A stretch of 43,180 nucleotides of DNA from the NCBI RefSeq assembly GCF_000315055.1, contig NZ_BAER01000042.1, positions 1 through 43,180 of the forward strand, in the 5' to 3' direction. This stretch comes from Paraglaciecola polaris LMG 21857. GTDB lineage: Bacteria > Pseudomonadota > Gammaproteobacteria > Enterobacterales > Alteromonadaceae. Of the stretch, positions 10,143 to 18,770 are shown piece by piece. The position numbers and the translations under genes were made by a program. Each line of letters starts with the position of its first letter. Position 1 is the stretch's first letter. A model generated the notes under the pieces. It was not told where the DNA came from. It worked only from the letters and a program-made list of their open reading frames with translations, and did no database searches.

Positions 10143-10158
10143 TGGCATGATTATCGCT
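10143..10158 (+). promoter_or_regulatory. Sigma-54 (-24/-12) promoter of glnA
   Basis: TGGCAT-N5-TCGCT keeps the essential GG (10144-10145) and GC (10156-10157) separated by ten bases. The expected transcript start near 10169 leaves a leader of about 55 bases before the glnA ATG. Together with the two NtrC-like sites this is the classic nitrogen-regulated glnA control region. Confidence 0.7.
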
Positions 10159-10223
10159 TCTAACTTTATTAAGTTAACCAATATCAAGGTTATTTTACAT
10201 TACCGTTTAATCTGGAGGACGAA

Positions 10224-11633
10224 ATGTCAGTAGAAAAGGCTTTACAGTTTATACAAGAAAACGAAGCTAAATTTGTAGATTTGCGCTTTACGGACACTAA
10301 AGGCAAAGAACAGCATATCTCTATTCCTGCGCATCAAGTAAATGAAGACTTCTTCGAAGAAGGCAAAATGTTTGATGGCTCATCTATAGCAGGTTGGAAA
10401 GGCATAAATGAATCTGACATGGTATTGATGCCAGATACTGACACACTCGTTGTTGACCCGTTTGCTGAAGAAACACAAGTAAATATTCGTTGTGACATTC
10501 TTGAACCGAATACCATGCAGGGTTACGACCGTGACCCGCGTTCAGTGGCTCGCCGCGCCGAGGAATACCTTATATCAACCGGTATCGGTGATAAGGTTTT
10601 ATTTGGTCCTGAGCCTGAGTTCTTCTTATTTGATGATGTACGTTTTCACACTGATATGTCTGGTTCTTTCTTCAAAATCGATTCTGCGGAAGCAAAATGG
10701 AACTCTGGCGCTGAATTTGAAGAAGGCAACATGGCGCACCGTCCCGGTGTAAAAGGCGGTTACTTCCCCGTTCCTCCTGTTGATTCGTCTCATGATACGC
10801 GCGCCGCTATGTGTATGGTTATGGAAGAAATGGGGATGACTGTTGAAGCTCATCACCATGAAGTGGCAACGGCTGGTCAGAACGAAATCGCTTTTCTTTT
10901 CAACACATTAGTTAAAAAAGCCGATGAAGTTCAAATGTATAAGTATGTTGTTCACAACGTAGCTCATGCATATGGTCAAACCGCTACCTTTATGCCTAAG
11001 CCACTTGTTGGCGATAATGGTTCTGGTATGCATTGCCACCAATCTATTTCTAAAGATGGCAAAAACATTTTTGCTGGTGACAAATATGCTGGTATGTCTG
11101 AAGACGCCTTGTTCTATATTGGCGGTATCATTAAACATGCACGTGCTATTAACGCATTTGCAAACGCATCGACTAATTCGTACAAACGCTTAGTACCTGG
11201 TTTCGAAGCGCCTGTTATGCTGGCTTACTCAGCGCGTAACCGTTCTGCCTCTATTCGTATTCCACATGTGAGCAGTGAAAGAGCGCGCCGGATCGAAGTG
11301 CGTTTCCCTGATCCTACAGCTAACCCATACTTGGCATTCTCTGCCATGCTTATGGCTGGTCTAGACGGAATCAAAAACAAGATCCACCCTGGCGATGCGA
11401 TGGATAAAGATCTTTATGATCTTCCAGCTGAAGAAGCGGCAGAAATACCTACTGTTGCAACGTCATTAGAGCAAGCCCTCGCTGCGTTAGACAGTGACCG
11501 TGAGTTCTTAACCGCTGGTGGCGTAATGAGCGACGATATGATCGATGCCTACATTAAGCTTAAAAGTGAAGAAGTTGAATTGTTGAATACCTCAGTGCAC
11601 CCTGTTGAATTCGACATGTATTACAGCGTCTAA
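10224..11633 (+). CDS. glnA: Glutamine synthetase type I
   Basis: Central ammonia-assimilation enzyme (glutamate + NH3 + ATP to glutamine), a dodecamer in the cytosol. The 469-residue product is full length. Signatures seen include [17 protein letters not shown] near the N-terminus, the ATP-site stretch around [16 protein letters not shown], and NRSASIRIP. The adenylylation loop is present with Tyr398 ([10 protein letters not shown]), so activity is probably controlled by GlnE. GGAGG lies six bases upstream of the ATG. Transcription is probably from the NtrC/sigma-54 region upstream, and the NtrB/NtrC genes lie downstream. Confidence 0.97.
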   Translation: MSVEKALQFIQENEAKFVDLRFTDTKGKEQHISIPAHQVNEDFFEEGKMFDGSSIAGWKGINESDMVLMPDTDTLVVDPFAEETQVNIRCDILEPNTMQGYDRDPRSVARRAEEYLISTGIGDKVLFGPEPEFFLFDDVRFHTDMSGSFFKIDSAEAKWNSGAEFEEGNMAHRPGVKGGYFPVPPVDSSHDTRAAMCMVMEEMGMTVEAHHHEVATAGQNEIAFLFNTLVKKADEVQMYKYVVHNVAHAYGQTATFMPKPLVGDNGSGMHCHQSISKDGKNIFAGDKYAGMSEDALFYIGGIIKHARAINAFANASTNSYKRLVPGFEAPVMLAYSARNRSASIRIPHVSSERARRIEVRFPDPTANPYLAFSAMLMAGLDGIKNKIHPGDAMDKDLYDLPAEEAAEIPTVATSLEQALAALDSDREFLTAGGVMSDDMIDAYIKLKSEEVELLNTSVHPVEFDMYYSV

Positions 11634-11695
11634 TATTTCATGCTGCTTTGGCCGTGGTAAAAGCTTTACCTGTCCAAGTACATGATAATCATTTG

Positions 11696-11724
11696 AAAAG
11701 CCTGCATTATGCAGGCTTTTTTTT
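11696..11724 (+). terminator. Rho-independent terminator after glnA
   Basis: AAAAGCCTGCA and TGCAGGCTTTT form an eleven-bp stem around a TTA loop, followed by more T. It separates glnA from the downstream regulatory genes, which would then need read-through or their own promoter. Confidence 0.9.
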
Positions 11725-11823
11725 GGCGTAAATCATTAGGCATGCGGTTGCGTAAAATCGTTGCATAACGTCTGGTTTAATATTGGTATAGAATAAACTA
11801 GTCGTTACTTGCGAGTGGAAATT

Positions 11824-12348
11824 ATGAACGCCCTTCATTTATGTGTATTTTTATGTTTTGTTTTTGCTGCTAACGCGCAAAGCGATAAGGTTTTCAGGGT
11901 GACAACGCCTGAGGGGGAAACGATATTTACCGACAATCCATCTGGAAATGCGGTACCAATCACCTTGCCCCAGGGCTCAGAAATGGCCTCAAGCCCGATA
12001 ACACCTCTACCTAAGACTGCTGGGTCTTTGCTCGTTAAACAGCACGCAGATTCAACTCATTATCAAATGAACGTTGTCAGCCCTAAACCTGAGCAAACCA
12101 TTCGTAGCAATATAGGGCAAGTAAACATCCAAACATCCCTTCACCCTAAAGTTCAGGGGGTTTATACCTTGCACTTAAATGATCAAGTGATGAGTCAAAA
12201 TAGCGGTCTTTTTAGACTTAATAGTTTAGATCGTGGGGTATACACCTTCTATATCGAATTTGCTCTCAAGTCGGGCAAGATCCTTGCATCTACTTCCAAG
12301 CAAACCTTTTATTTGCACCAAGCCTCAGCGCTGAATCGCCCTAAGTAG
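11824..12348 (+). CDS. DUF4124-domain exported protein
   Basis: 174-residue exported protein of unknown function. A signal peptide (about 1-19, ending in FAANAQ) precedes a DUF4124-like segment: KVFRVTTPEGETIFTDNP, the short beta-hairpin with aromatic and Asp/Pro residues typical of that family. The remainder (about 75-174) looks like an Ig-like beta domain (LHPKVQGVYTLHLND, GVYTFYIEF). The ATG at 11824 is preferred; a TTG at 11809 would add five residues before the signal sequence. It lies between glnA and glnL/glnG, an arrangement seen in related marine genera, but no link to nitrogen control is evident from its sequence. Confidence 0.8.
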   Translation: MNALHLCVFLCFVFAANAQSDKVFRVTTPEGETIFTDNPSGNAVPITLPQGSEMASSPITPLPKTAGSLLVKQHADSTHYQMNVVSPKPEQTIRSNIGQVNIQTSLHPKVQGVYTLHLNDQVMSQNSGLFRLNSLDRGVYTFYIEFALKSGKILASTSKQTFYLHQASALNRPK

Positions 12349-12430
12349 GATCATTTACTTGACCCGATGGGAATAGTGAGCTGAGATTGATATAGAAGCA
12401 CCAAAATGGTGCGTAATTATTTGTTGCCCT

Positions 12431-13510
12431 ATGCCGTTTAAAATTAAAACAGACACCTTGTTAGATAATCTTTCTACAGCCGTCATCCTATTGGATGAGC
12501 AGCTCACCATCATTGAAGCGAATCACGCGGCTCAAGCTATGTTTGAGCGCAGTTTAAATTTACTGCTAGATTGCCCTATTAAGCAGCTCATCGCTGATTC
12601 AAGCTTAGATTTCGTTCGTTTTACCCAAGACATGCAGCACGGAGAAGGGTATTCAGACGGTGATGTGCAAATCTGCTTTGCTGACGGCCGCCACACACAC
12701 GCTGACGTGACAGTTACCTGTTTGCATACTGCTTCAGGGGTAACCTTGTTATTAGAAGTACGCTTGATCGAACAGCAAAAAAAAATCAGTCAGGAAACGC
12801 AACAATGGGCACAGCAACAAGCCGCCCGAGAACTGATACGCGGACTTGCCCATGAGATCAAAAATCCACTGGGTGGTATTCGCGGTGCGGCTCAATTGTT
12901 GGAAAAAGAATTACCTTCAGCGGACTTAAAAGAGTTCACTAGCATGATCATTGAACAGTCAGATCGCTTGCGTAACCTAGTGGACAGATTATTAGGTCCT
13001 AACTCTCGGCCAAATTTTCAAAGTCACAATGTACATCGCGTATTAGAAAAAGTGATTACGTTGGTGCAGCTTGATTTAAGCCACGAGATTGTTATTGGGC
13101 GAGATTACGACCCGAGCATCCCTGAAAGTATTATCGATCAAGATATGGTGCAGCAAGCCGTTTTGAACATCATGCGTAATAGTGTTCAAGCCTTGGTTCA
13201 AAGCGGTCAAAGTGAAGGAACAATAAATGTGGTGACACGGATAGAACGTCAAGTGACGATCCACGGTGAGCGTCATCCTCTGTGTATGAAGATTAGCTTA
13301 GTTGATAACGGCCCGGGGATCCCGAACGAGCTTAAAGATACCTTATTTTATCCCATGGTAACTGGCAAAAAAGAAGGTACAGGGTTAGGCCTGTCGATTG
13401 CTCAGACATTGATTGATCATCACCACGGGAAAATCGACGTAGAGAGTTGGTCTGGCCACACCGACTTTTCTTTATATATTCCAATTAACAGGAAGGAACT
13501 TACCTCATGA
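12431..13510 (+). CDS. glnL: Nitrogen regulation sensor kinase/phosphatase NtrB (GlnL)
   Basis: Cytosolic histidine kinase that phosphorylates or dephosphorylates NtrC according to the PII signal. It has 359 residues: an N-terminal PAS domain (about 5-115), a HisKA dimerisation domain with phospho-acceptor His141 (GLAHEIKNPLGGI), and a C-terminal ATPase domain with an N box (NIMRNSVQAL), DNGPGIP and GTGLGLSIAQ. No membrane segment. The Shine-Dalgarno region before ATG 12431 is poor. Its stop overlaps the glnG start by four bases (ATGA), indicating translational coupling. Confidence 0.95.
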   Translation: MPFKIKTDTLLDNLSTAVILLDEQLTIIEANHAAQAMFERSLNLLLDCPIKQLIADSSLDFVRFTQDMQHGEGYSDGDVQICFADGRHTHADVTVTCLHTASGVTLLLEVRLIEQQKKISQETQQWAQQQAARELIRGLAHEIKNPLGGIRGAAQLLEKELPSADLKEFTSMIIEQSDRLRNLVDRLLGPNSRPNFQSHNVHRVLEKVITLVQLDLSHEIVIGRDYDPSIPESIIDQDMVQQAVLNIMRNSVQALVQSGQSEGTINVVTRIERQVTIHGERHPLCMKISLVDNGPGIPNELKDTLFYPMVTGKKEGTGLGLSIAQTLIDHHHGKIDVESWSGHTDFSLYIPINRKELTS

Positions 13511-14913
13511 GCACAGAACCCGTTTGGATAGTTGATGACGACAGTTCAATTCGTTGGGTGTTACAAAAAGCCTTACAAGCAGCGAGCATTCCCTGTTTTA
13601 GTTTCGAAAACCCAGAAGATTTACTTTTACAATTGCAAACTGACCAACCTCCTGAGGTCATAGTGTCAGATATACGTATGCCACAAATGGATGGTATGGC
13701 GTTACTGGAAGAAGTGCATAAGCGCTATCCGAATATTCCGGTTATTATTATGACGGCTCATTCTGATCTCGACAGCGCAGTAAATGCTTATCAAAGTGGC
13801 GCGTTTGAATATTTACCCAAGCCCTTTGATATCGACGAAGCTGTTGGATTAGTGCGCCGAGCGCTAACGCACGTGCGTGAACAAGCGAAAAGTAGTCAGC
13901 GACCTATTTTAGCGACCGCTACCGAAATAATTGGTGAAGCGCCGGCAATGCAAGAGGTGTTTAGAGCGGTCGGACGCTTGTCTCGTTCGAGTATCAGTGT
14001 GTTGATTAATGGTCAGTCAGGTACCGGGAAGGAATTGGTTGCCCAAGCTTTGCATCGCCACAGCCCCAGAGCCAAACAAACCTTTATTGCCTTGAATATG
14101 GCGGCGATACCCGCCGATTTGATTGAGTCTGAATTATTTGGCCACGAAAAAGGGGCTTTTACCGGTGCGCAGAACGCCCGACAAGGTCGCTTTGAACAGG
14201 CGGATGGCGGAACCTTGTTTCTAGATGAGATAGGGGATATGCCTCTAGATGTGCAGACACGTTTATTACGCGTTCTGGCCGATGGTCAATTTTACCGAGT
14301 AGGGGGCCATAACCCCGTTAGTGTTGATGTACGTATCATCGCGGCAACCCACCAAAATTTAGAGCAACGGGTGGCGGATGGAAAATTTAGAGAAGATCTA
14401 TTTCATCGCTTAAACGTTATTCGTATCCATATTCCTCGTTTAACCGAGCGTCGGGAAGATGTGCCTTTACTCGCCGCGCATTTTTTACAAAAGGCAGGTG
14501 TAGAGTTAGGAGTTGAAGTAAAGAGCTTAAGCAAAGAGACCAAAAAAATTCTGATGCAATTACCCTGGCCCGGAAACGTGCGTCAGTTGGAGAATGTGTG
14601 CCGCTGGTTGACGGTTATGGCAAGTGGGCAAGAAGTGTTACCCCACGATTTGCCACCAGAGATTCATGAATTACCGCTCAGTAAAGATCAGCAAGAAGCC
14701 TCAGGTGACTGGCAAACTTTGCTTGCCACTTGGGCTGATGAACAGTTGCAATCTGGGCGCAACAATATTTTAGATGAGGCTATGTTGGTATTTGAACGGG
14801 TCTTACTCGAACGCGCATTATTTCATACCCACGGGCATAAGCAGGATGCGGCGAAACGTCTGGGTTGGGGACGTAATACACTGACGCGTAAGTTGAAAGA
14901 ATTGAACATGTAA
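13507..14913 (+). CDS. glnG: Nitrogen regulation response regulator NtrC (GlnG)
   Basis: Sigma-54-dependent activator of nitrogen-assimilation genes, 468 residues. The receiver domain (about 5-120) has the acidic pocket DDD (10-12) and phospho-acceptor Asp55 (VSDIRMPQMDG). The AAA+ domain (about 140-380) has Walker A GQSGTGKE, the sigma-54-contacting loop GAFTGA and Walker B GGTLFLDEIGDMPLD. The C-terminal Fis-type helix-turn-helix is KRLGWGRNTLTRKLKEL. It probably acts on the two enhancer-like sites upstream of glnA in this window. Confidence 0.96.
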   Translation: MSTEPVWIVDDDSSIRWVLQKALQAASIPCFSFENPEDLLLQLQTDQPPEVIVSDIRMPQMDGMALLEEVHKRYPNIPVIIMTAHSDLDSAVNAYQSGAFEYLPKPFDIDEAVGLVRRALTHVREQAKSSQRPILATATEIIGEAPAMQEVFRAVGRLSRSSISVLINGQSGTGKELVAQALHRHSPRAKQTFIALNMAAIPADLIESELFGHEKGAFTGAQNARQGRFEQADGGTLFLDEIGDMPLDVQTRLLRVLADGQFYRVGGHNPVSVDVRIIAATHQNLEQRVADGKFREDLFHRLNVIRIHIPRLTERREDVPLLAAHFLQKAGVELGVEVKSLSKETKKILMQLPWPGNVRQLENVCRWLTVMASGQEVLPHDLPPEIHELPLSKDQQEASGDWQTLLATWADEQLQSGRNNILDEAMLVFERVLLERALFHTHGHKQDAAKRLGWGRNTLTRKLKELNM

Positions 14914-14921
14914 TGAAAATT

Positions 14922-14960
14922 TATTCAGTGTTGATAGCAAATGTCTACCAACACTGAATA
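14922..14960. terminator. Hairpin between convergent glnG and the HD-GYP gene
   Basis: Twelve-bp perfect inverted repeat TATTCAGTGTTG / CAACACTGAATA around a 15-base loop. No strong T-run follows on the plus strand; on the minus strand it is followed by AATTTTC. It probably ends both transcripts. Confidence 0.6.
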
Positions 14961-14970
14961 CCTTACCCAC

Positions 14971-16110
14971 CTACTTGGTCAGTAAAACGGTCATCGCTTT
15001 ATTAAACATACCTAGCCATTTAGGGCAAAATTGGCCGTCTTTAATGCGGTTTATTTCAATAACTGCACGTTTTTTCGGATGTACCACATGACTGGTATGT
15101 GCGCGATTATGGGTAATTGCATTAAACGTATCTAAAATACCAATCAGCTTAGCACCATCGCAAATATCTGCTTCTTTTAGTCCTAAAGGATAGCCACTTC
15201 CGTCCATGCGCTCATGATGCTGCATAACGATTTTTCGTGCTTCATTCCAGTGAGATAAATGCTCTAACAAGCGGGCGCTTTTATATACGTGAGAGCGCAT
15301 TAAATTAAATTCTGTTTCTGTCATACGTCCTTGTTTATGCAGGATTTCGATGGGCATGAATGCCATGCCAAAATCGTGCATATAACACGCGACGGCTAAC
15401 TGGTCTTCGTCGATTGGCATGCCAGCAACTTTATTCACGTAAGCTGCTAATTTCGCGATACGATCCCCTCGACCATTCCAATACATCGAGCGTTTTTCAA
15501 TGGGTTTCATCAATTCCCGGAAAAACAATATGTCGCCATGTTTTTGTTCACTTAGGTGTTTGGGTATCCCGCTGGTGGCAAGCTTTGAAGGGATCGAGCT
15601 ATGTTCACCAGAGTCGTGTCTCGAATCAAATGCTTGTGCATCTAAACTTGGGTCAAGCAAGAGCACGGCTTCAGATAAAATTCTTTCATGCTCGGGGCTG
15701 TTATCTGGAGAAATCTTCGATATTTGGATGATCAATAAGTTAAATAGGCTAGCGTCGTATTCTGCTTTGCCATTTTGAATACAACTTTCGACAAAGATTT
15801 TAACTCTATCCATGCTTAATAACACCAGGTCGCTCATGTTGCTGGTGTATTCAATTTGGCTTTTACGTAAAAAATCGAGTAAGTCTTCAACGTGCTGTAA
15901 CAGAGGGATCATCGGGCTGAAATTAACCAAGCCGAGGTCACCTTTTATTGTATGGATGGAACGAAATAAGGCCCGCTGCAGCTCTTTATCTTTTGGCTTA
16001 ATTTCCAGTTCGATTAGGGTTTGTTCACTGGCTTCATAGAGTTCATTAATCTCCTCGAGCAAGTCGGTGAGAATGTCATCATCAAGATCTTCATGAGTAA
16101 ACTGTTGCAT
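14971..16110 (-). CDS. HPt domain - HD-GYP domain protein
   Basis: 379-residue cytosolic signalling protein. An N-terminal histidine phosphotransfer domain (about 10-110) carries acceptor His53 in RSIHTIKGDLG. After a linker (about 135-200), an HD-GYP domain (about 205-370) follows with HD at 245-246 and HHERMDGSGYP at 298-308. HD-GYP domains usually hydrolyse cyclic di-GMP. Here the first motif is HDFGM instead of HDIGK, and the earlier conserved His (usual H-x-x-R-V) appears as Arg214 (RGDRI), so activity is uncertain. No cognate kinase is nearby; the HPt may receive phosphate from a distant hybrid kinase. Confidence 0.85.
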   Translation of the reverse strand: MQQFTHEDLDDDILTDLLEEINELYEASEQTLIELEIKPKDKELQRALFRSIHTIKGDLGLVNFSPMIPLLQHVEDLLDFLRKSQIEYTSNMSDLVLLSMDRVKIFVESCIQNGKAEYDASLFNLLIIQISKISPDNSPEHERILSEAVLLLDPSLDAQAFDSRHDSGEHSSIPSKLATSGIPKHLSEQKHGDILFFRELMKPIEKRSMYWNGRGDRIAKLAAYVNKVAGMPIDEDQLAVACYMHDFGMAFMPIEILHKQGRMTETEFNLMRSHVYKSARLLEHLSHWNEARKIVMQHHERMDGSGYPLGLKEADICDGAKLIGILDTFNAITHNRAHTSHVVHPKKRAVIEINRIKDGQFCPKWLGMFNKAMTVLLTK

Positions 16111-16295
16111 GTATGCTAGCGCCCTAACCTTGGTATGTTTGCGATACGATATTCAATGTTATCGACTATAAAATGAGAATGATGAGATTTTTAAACTAAA
16201 ATCAACGCGATAACACTAAAAATATGCACTGATCAGACATCCTGATTGGAAAATGTAGGTATAATCAGCGGCCATTTTAAACCATAGGATCGCGT

Positions 16296-17015
16296 GTGCT
16301 AGCTCTGCTACGGATTGTCAGTATTTTCTTTTACTTTCTTTTTATCAACCTGTTATTGGTGTTAATTTGTCTTTTTCGGCCCTTTCATCGGGATAATGTG
16401 CATTTAGCGGGCAAACTATATAGCTCTACTTGCAGGTTACTTGGCCTTACGATAGAGGTGCGTATCGCGCCAGAAGCAGAGCTTGATGGACCTTATGTGT
16501 TTATAGCCAATCACCAAAACAGCTACGACATCTTCACCATTTGCGCTGCTGCGCTAAAAGGTACCGTAACCGTGGGCAAAAAAAGCCTGAAATGGATCCC
16601 TATTTTTGGTCAGGTTTATTGGTTGTCAGGTAATATTATGATTGATCGCAAAAACTCGGGGCGGGCCATGGACACCCTCAAAAATACGGTCAGTAAAATG
16701 CGCAAGCGAAAGCTTTCTGTGTGGTTCTTTCCAGAAGGAACGCGAAGCTATGGGCGTGGGCTTTTGCCCTTCAAGTCTGGTGCCTTTCGCATTGCCAAAC
16801 TGGCCAAGCGCCCTGTTGTGGTGGTGGCCGCTAGCAACCTTGAAAATAAGATAAAGCTGAATCGTTGGGACAATGGCACATTGATCATTGACGTGGGTAA
16901 GCCTTATGAACTCGATGGCAGCCGAACAACAAAAGAGTGGACCGAGTATTTTCACCAGATTATGCAAGCGAAGATTGCACAATTAGACAGTGAAGTTGAC
17001 GCAAGCAACAGATAA
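16296..17015 (+). CDS. plsC: 1-acyl-sn-glycerol-3-phosphate acyltransferase PlsC
   Basis: Inner-membrane enzyme making phosphatidic acid from lysophosphatidic acid in phospholipid synthesis. It has 239 residues, close to E. coli PlsC. A hydrophobic N-terminal segment (about 5-28) is followed by acyltransferase motif I NHQNSYD (His73, Asp78), and motif III FPEGTRSYGRG (145-155). It probably uses a GTG start at 16296 with AGGA seven bases before it; no better ATG precedes the conserved region. It is followed 32 bases later by the RraB-like gene on the same strand. Confidence 0.93.
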   Translation: MLALLRIVSIFFYFLFINLLLVLICLFRPFHRDNVHLAGKLYSSTCRLLGLTIEVRIAPEAELDGPYVFIANHQNSYDIFTICAAALKGTVTVGKKSLKWIPIFGQVYWLSGNIMIDRKNSGRAMDTLKNTVSKMRKRKLSVWFFPEGTRSYGRGLLPFKSGAFRIAKLAKRPVVVVAASNLENKIKLNRWDNGTLIIDVGKPYELDGSRTTKEWTEYFHQIMQAKIAQLDSEVDASNR

Positions 17016-17047
17016 ACTAGCGCCTTAAATCGAATAAGGGACAGCAC

Positions 17048-17407
17048 ATGAGTACAGAGCAACAAGCAGAATGGTTTGAATTTAATCAAGAAACAGTCGA
17101 AGCATTGATTGAAGACGGTAGTGATAGCAGCAAGCCACATACTATTGAATATCACTTCGCCGGCAATGATTTTGATGTGCTGGAAAAAGCAGCAGTTGAT
17201 GCTTTTAAAGCGGGTTTTGAAGTCGGTGATGCTGAAGAGCTGATGCTCGATGACGGAGGCACTATTTTTTGTTTCGATGCTGTAGTAGAGCGTTTGTTAG
17301 ACGTTGAGTTACTTAACGCAGATACATTGAAATTACTGGTCATTGCCAATAAACACAAAGTCCATTTTGATGGTTGGGGTACATACTTTATTGAGCAAGA
17401 CGCTTAA
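17048..17407 (+). CDS. rraB: RraB-family protein (ribonuclease E inhibitor-like)
   Basis: 119-residue acidic protein resembling RraB, which binds RNase E and modulates mRNA decay in E. coli. Visible family features are IEDGSDSSKPHTIEYHF, the DFDVLEKAAVDAFKAGFEV stretch, acidic LMLDDGG, and KVHFDGWGTYFIE near the end. It lacks the long acidic C-terminal extension of the E. coli protein (about 138 residues), ending soon after the conserved GWGTYF. AGGGA precedes the ATG. Same-strand position after plsC suggests co-transcription. Regulation of RNase E is inferred from family. Confidence 0.85.
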   Translation: MSTEQQAEWFEFNQETVEALIEDGSDSSKPHTIEYHFAGNDFDVLEKAAVDAFKAGFEVGDAEELMLDDGGTIFCFDAVVERLLDVELLNADTLKLLVIANKHKVHFDGWGTYFIEQDA

Positions 17408-17491
17408 TTAAAGGCGCTTAAAACGGCCATAAGCGACTGTGTTAACGCCAAGTAAGTTTGCCTTCAGGCTTTGTTCATGCAAAAAATCCGA

Positions 17492-17517
17492 CACTCCCTC
17501 CATCTATTAAGGGAGTG
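17492..17517 (+). promoter_or_regulatory. Hairpin sequestering the Shine-Dalgarno of the next gene
   Basis: CACTCCCT (17492-17499) pairs perfectly with AGGGAGTG (17510-17517) around a ten-base loop. The GGGAG ribosome-binding site at 17511-17515 lies entirely within the stem, six bases before the ATG at 17522. This could limit translation. Confidence 0.5.
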
Positions 17518-17521
17518 CACC

Positions 17522-18361
17522 ATGAAAATGCCATTATCCAGTTATCTTGTTTTGTTCTCAATTTGCAGTTTTTCTGCTTACTCAGAAGACGTATCTTGGT
17601 CTGCAAAATCAACCGACCGTCAAGCGGGTAATGTTTTAGCGACATTACAAAAATCATCAACACAAGTAAGCCAAAGTCCTGCCCCTGAGAGTCTTGAACA
17701 TAATGGCTCTGACGCCAATAATCTACTCAGTTCGCAAGTGGGCATCAGCGATAACCATGAAAACCCTAACCTAAATAGCGCAGCAAAGGCCGTTGCATTA
17801 GCCATCCCCCAGTTAGCAAAAAAACTTGCGGCTCGGCCGGCAGCCACCCATGTTAATGGTGAATATTGGGTTTACGATGCCTATGTCACTCTGTATACCG
17901 ACAGCGATTATGATGGATATTATCATCACTTTAGTGTGGACTTCGATGTGGATACCCAATATGCCCATGCAGACGTGTATGCTAGATTGTATTTAGGCAC
18001 AGGAGACGAATTTCGGGAGTACCACACAACCGCTGATTTTCACATTGATGGGGATAGCACAGACGACCAATTAACGGTTGAAACTGAACTATTGAGTGGT
18101 TTCTATCCTGATGATTACGAGATATTAATAGAAATTTATGATGCGGTTACCAATGAGCTGGTGGCTGTGGCTGATGGGTATACCGATGCCGACCTCTACC
18201 TTGTAAGCATCGAAAGCCAAGATAACGAAGTTATTTATGTAGAGCCTGATGTCCTAGTGGTTGAGGCAAGCGGCGGTAGTACAGGTTGGTTTATTTTGTT
18301 TTTAGTGCCTGTCGCACTGGTCCGTATTTTTGCAGCATCACGCTTACCAAAACACAGCTAA
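17522..18361 (+). CDS. Exported surface protein with GlyGly-CTERM-like tail (choice-of-anchor H type)
   Basis: 279-residue exported protein of unknown function. A signal peptide (about 1-22, ending near FSAYSE) is followed by a low-complexity Ser/Asn-rich region (to about 100). An Asp/Tyr-rich domain then starts at GEYWVYDAYVTLYTDSDYDGYYHHFSVDFDVDT and continues with EILIEIYDAVTNELVA. The C-terminus has EASGGSTGW, a hydrophobic helix and a basic end, matching the GlyGly-CTERM pattern. The whole resembles the family known as choice-of-anchor H proteins. The ATG at 17522 is preferred because GGGAG lies six bases upstream, even though that site is inside a hairpin. The sorting enzyme is not in this window. 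Confidence 0.75.
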   Translation: MKMPLSSYLVLFSICSFSAYSEDVSWSAKSTDRQAGNVLATLQKSSTQVSQSPAPESLEHNGSDANNLLSSQVGISDNHENPNLNSAAKAVALAIPQLAKKLAARPAATHVNGEYWVYDAYVTLYTDSDYDGYYHHFSVDFDVDTQYAHADVYARLYLGTGDEFREYHTTADFHIDGDSTDDQLTVETELLSGFYPDDYEILIEIYDAVTNELVAVADGYTDADLYLVSIESQDNEVIYVEPDVLVVEASGGSTGWFILFLVPVALVRIFAASRLPKHS

Positions 18362-18770
18362 GGAATTTATTTTCGTTTAACGCATATCCTCAATTGGGTT
18401 GCTGTTTGCTCTATCTGGTCAACGTAACCCTTACTCTCGTTATTCCTCAGTGCCATCTTTCTCTGTTGACCTTGCTTTGTTTCACTGGAGTCTCTCCCGT
18501 ACGCACCGATACCAATCCGCTATTTTGTTCTCCACTGCGCGGCTACTCCTTGATTGCTGGGTAAATAATTTTGTCGGCATTAAACGTTGTTGCTGACTAA
18601 TTGGTCAACTTTGCTGGAATATTGAACAATGCTATGACAATATCGAGAATAGGTGCTGCGAATTGACGCTTAGTTGACCGTCATATAGATGTCATAGAAA
18701 TATAAGAACATTGCCGCCTTAAAAATTATAAGAAGCCGGATAACTGGCGATAATATTCTCAGGAGAAACT
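18362..18770. other. Intergenic control region upstream of the nuclease gene
   Basis: No convincing gene. The heptamer GGTCAAC or its complement GTTGACC occurs four times: 18417-18423, 18465-18471, 18603-18609 and 18673-18679. They form two inverted pairs. A Pho-box-like element follows at 18678-18695. ATACCAATCCGC at 18509-18520 is the inverse of a 12-mer at 328-339. Confidence 0.5.
18678..18695 (+). promoter_or_regulatory. PhoB-box-like direct repeat
   Basis: CCGTCAT-ATAG-ATGTCAT: two seven-base repeats with a four-base spacer, each one mismatch from CTGTCAT. This is the Pho-box layout. A TATAAG at 18701-18706 could be a -10 element, although it is closer than usual. The nuclease ATG is 76 bases after the box. 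Confidence 0.5.

Noticed and set aside
10033-10233. Open frame of 66 codons overlapping the glnA promoter region
   Set aside because: It covers the NtrC-like sites and the sigma-54 element, has no ribosome-binding site and overlaps the glnA start.
18286-18596. Overlapping short open frames after the GlyGly-CTERM gene
   Set aside because: No ribosome-binding sites, composition unlike neighbours, and no recognisable domain; treated as non-coding.
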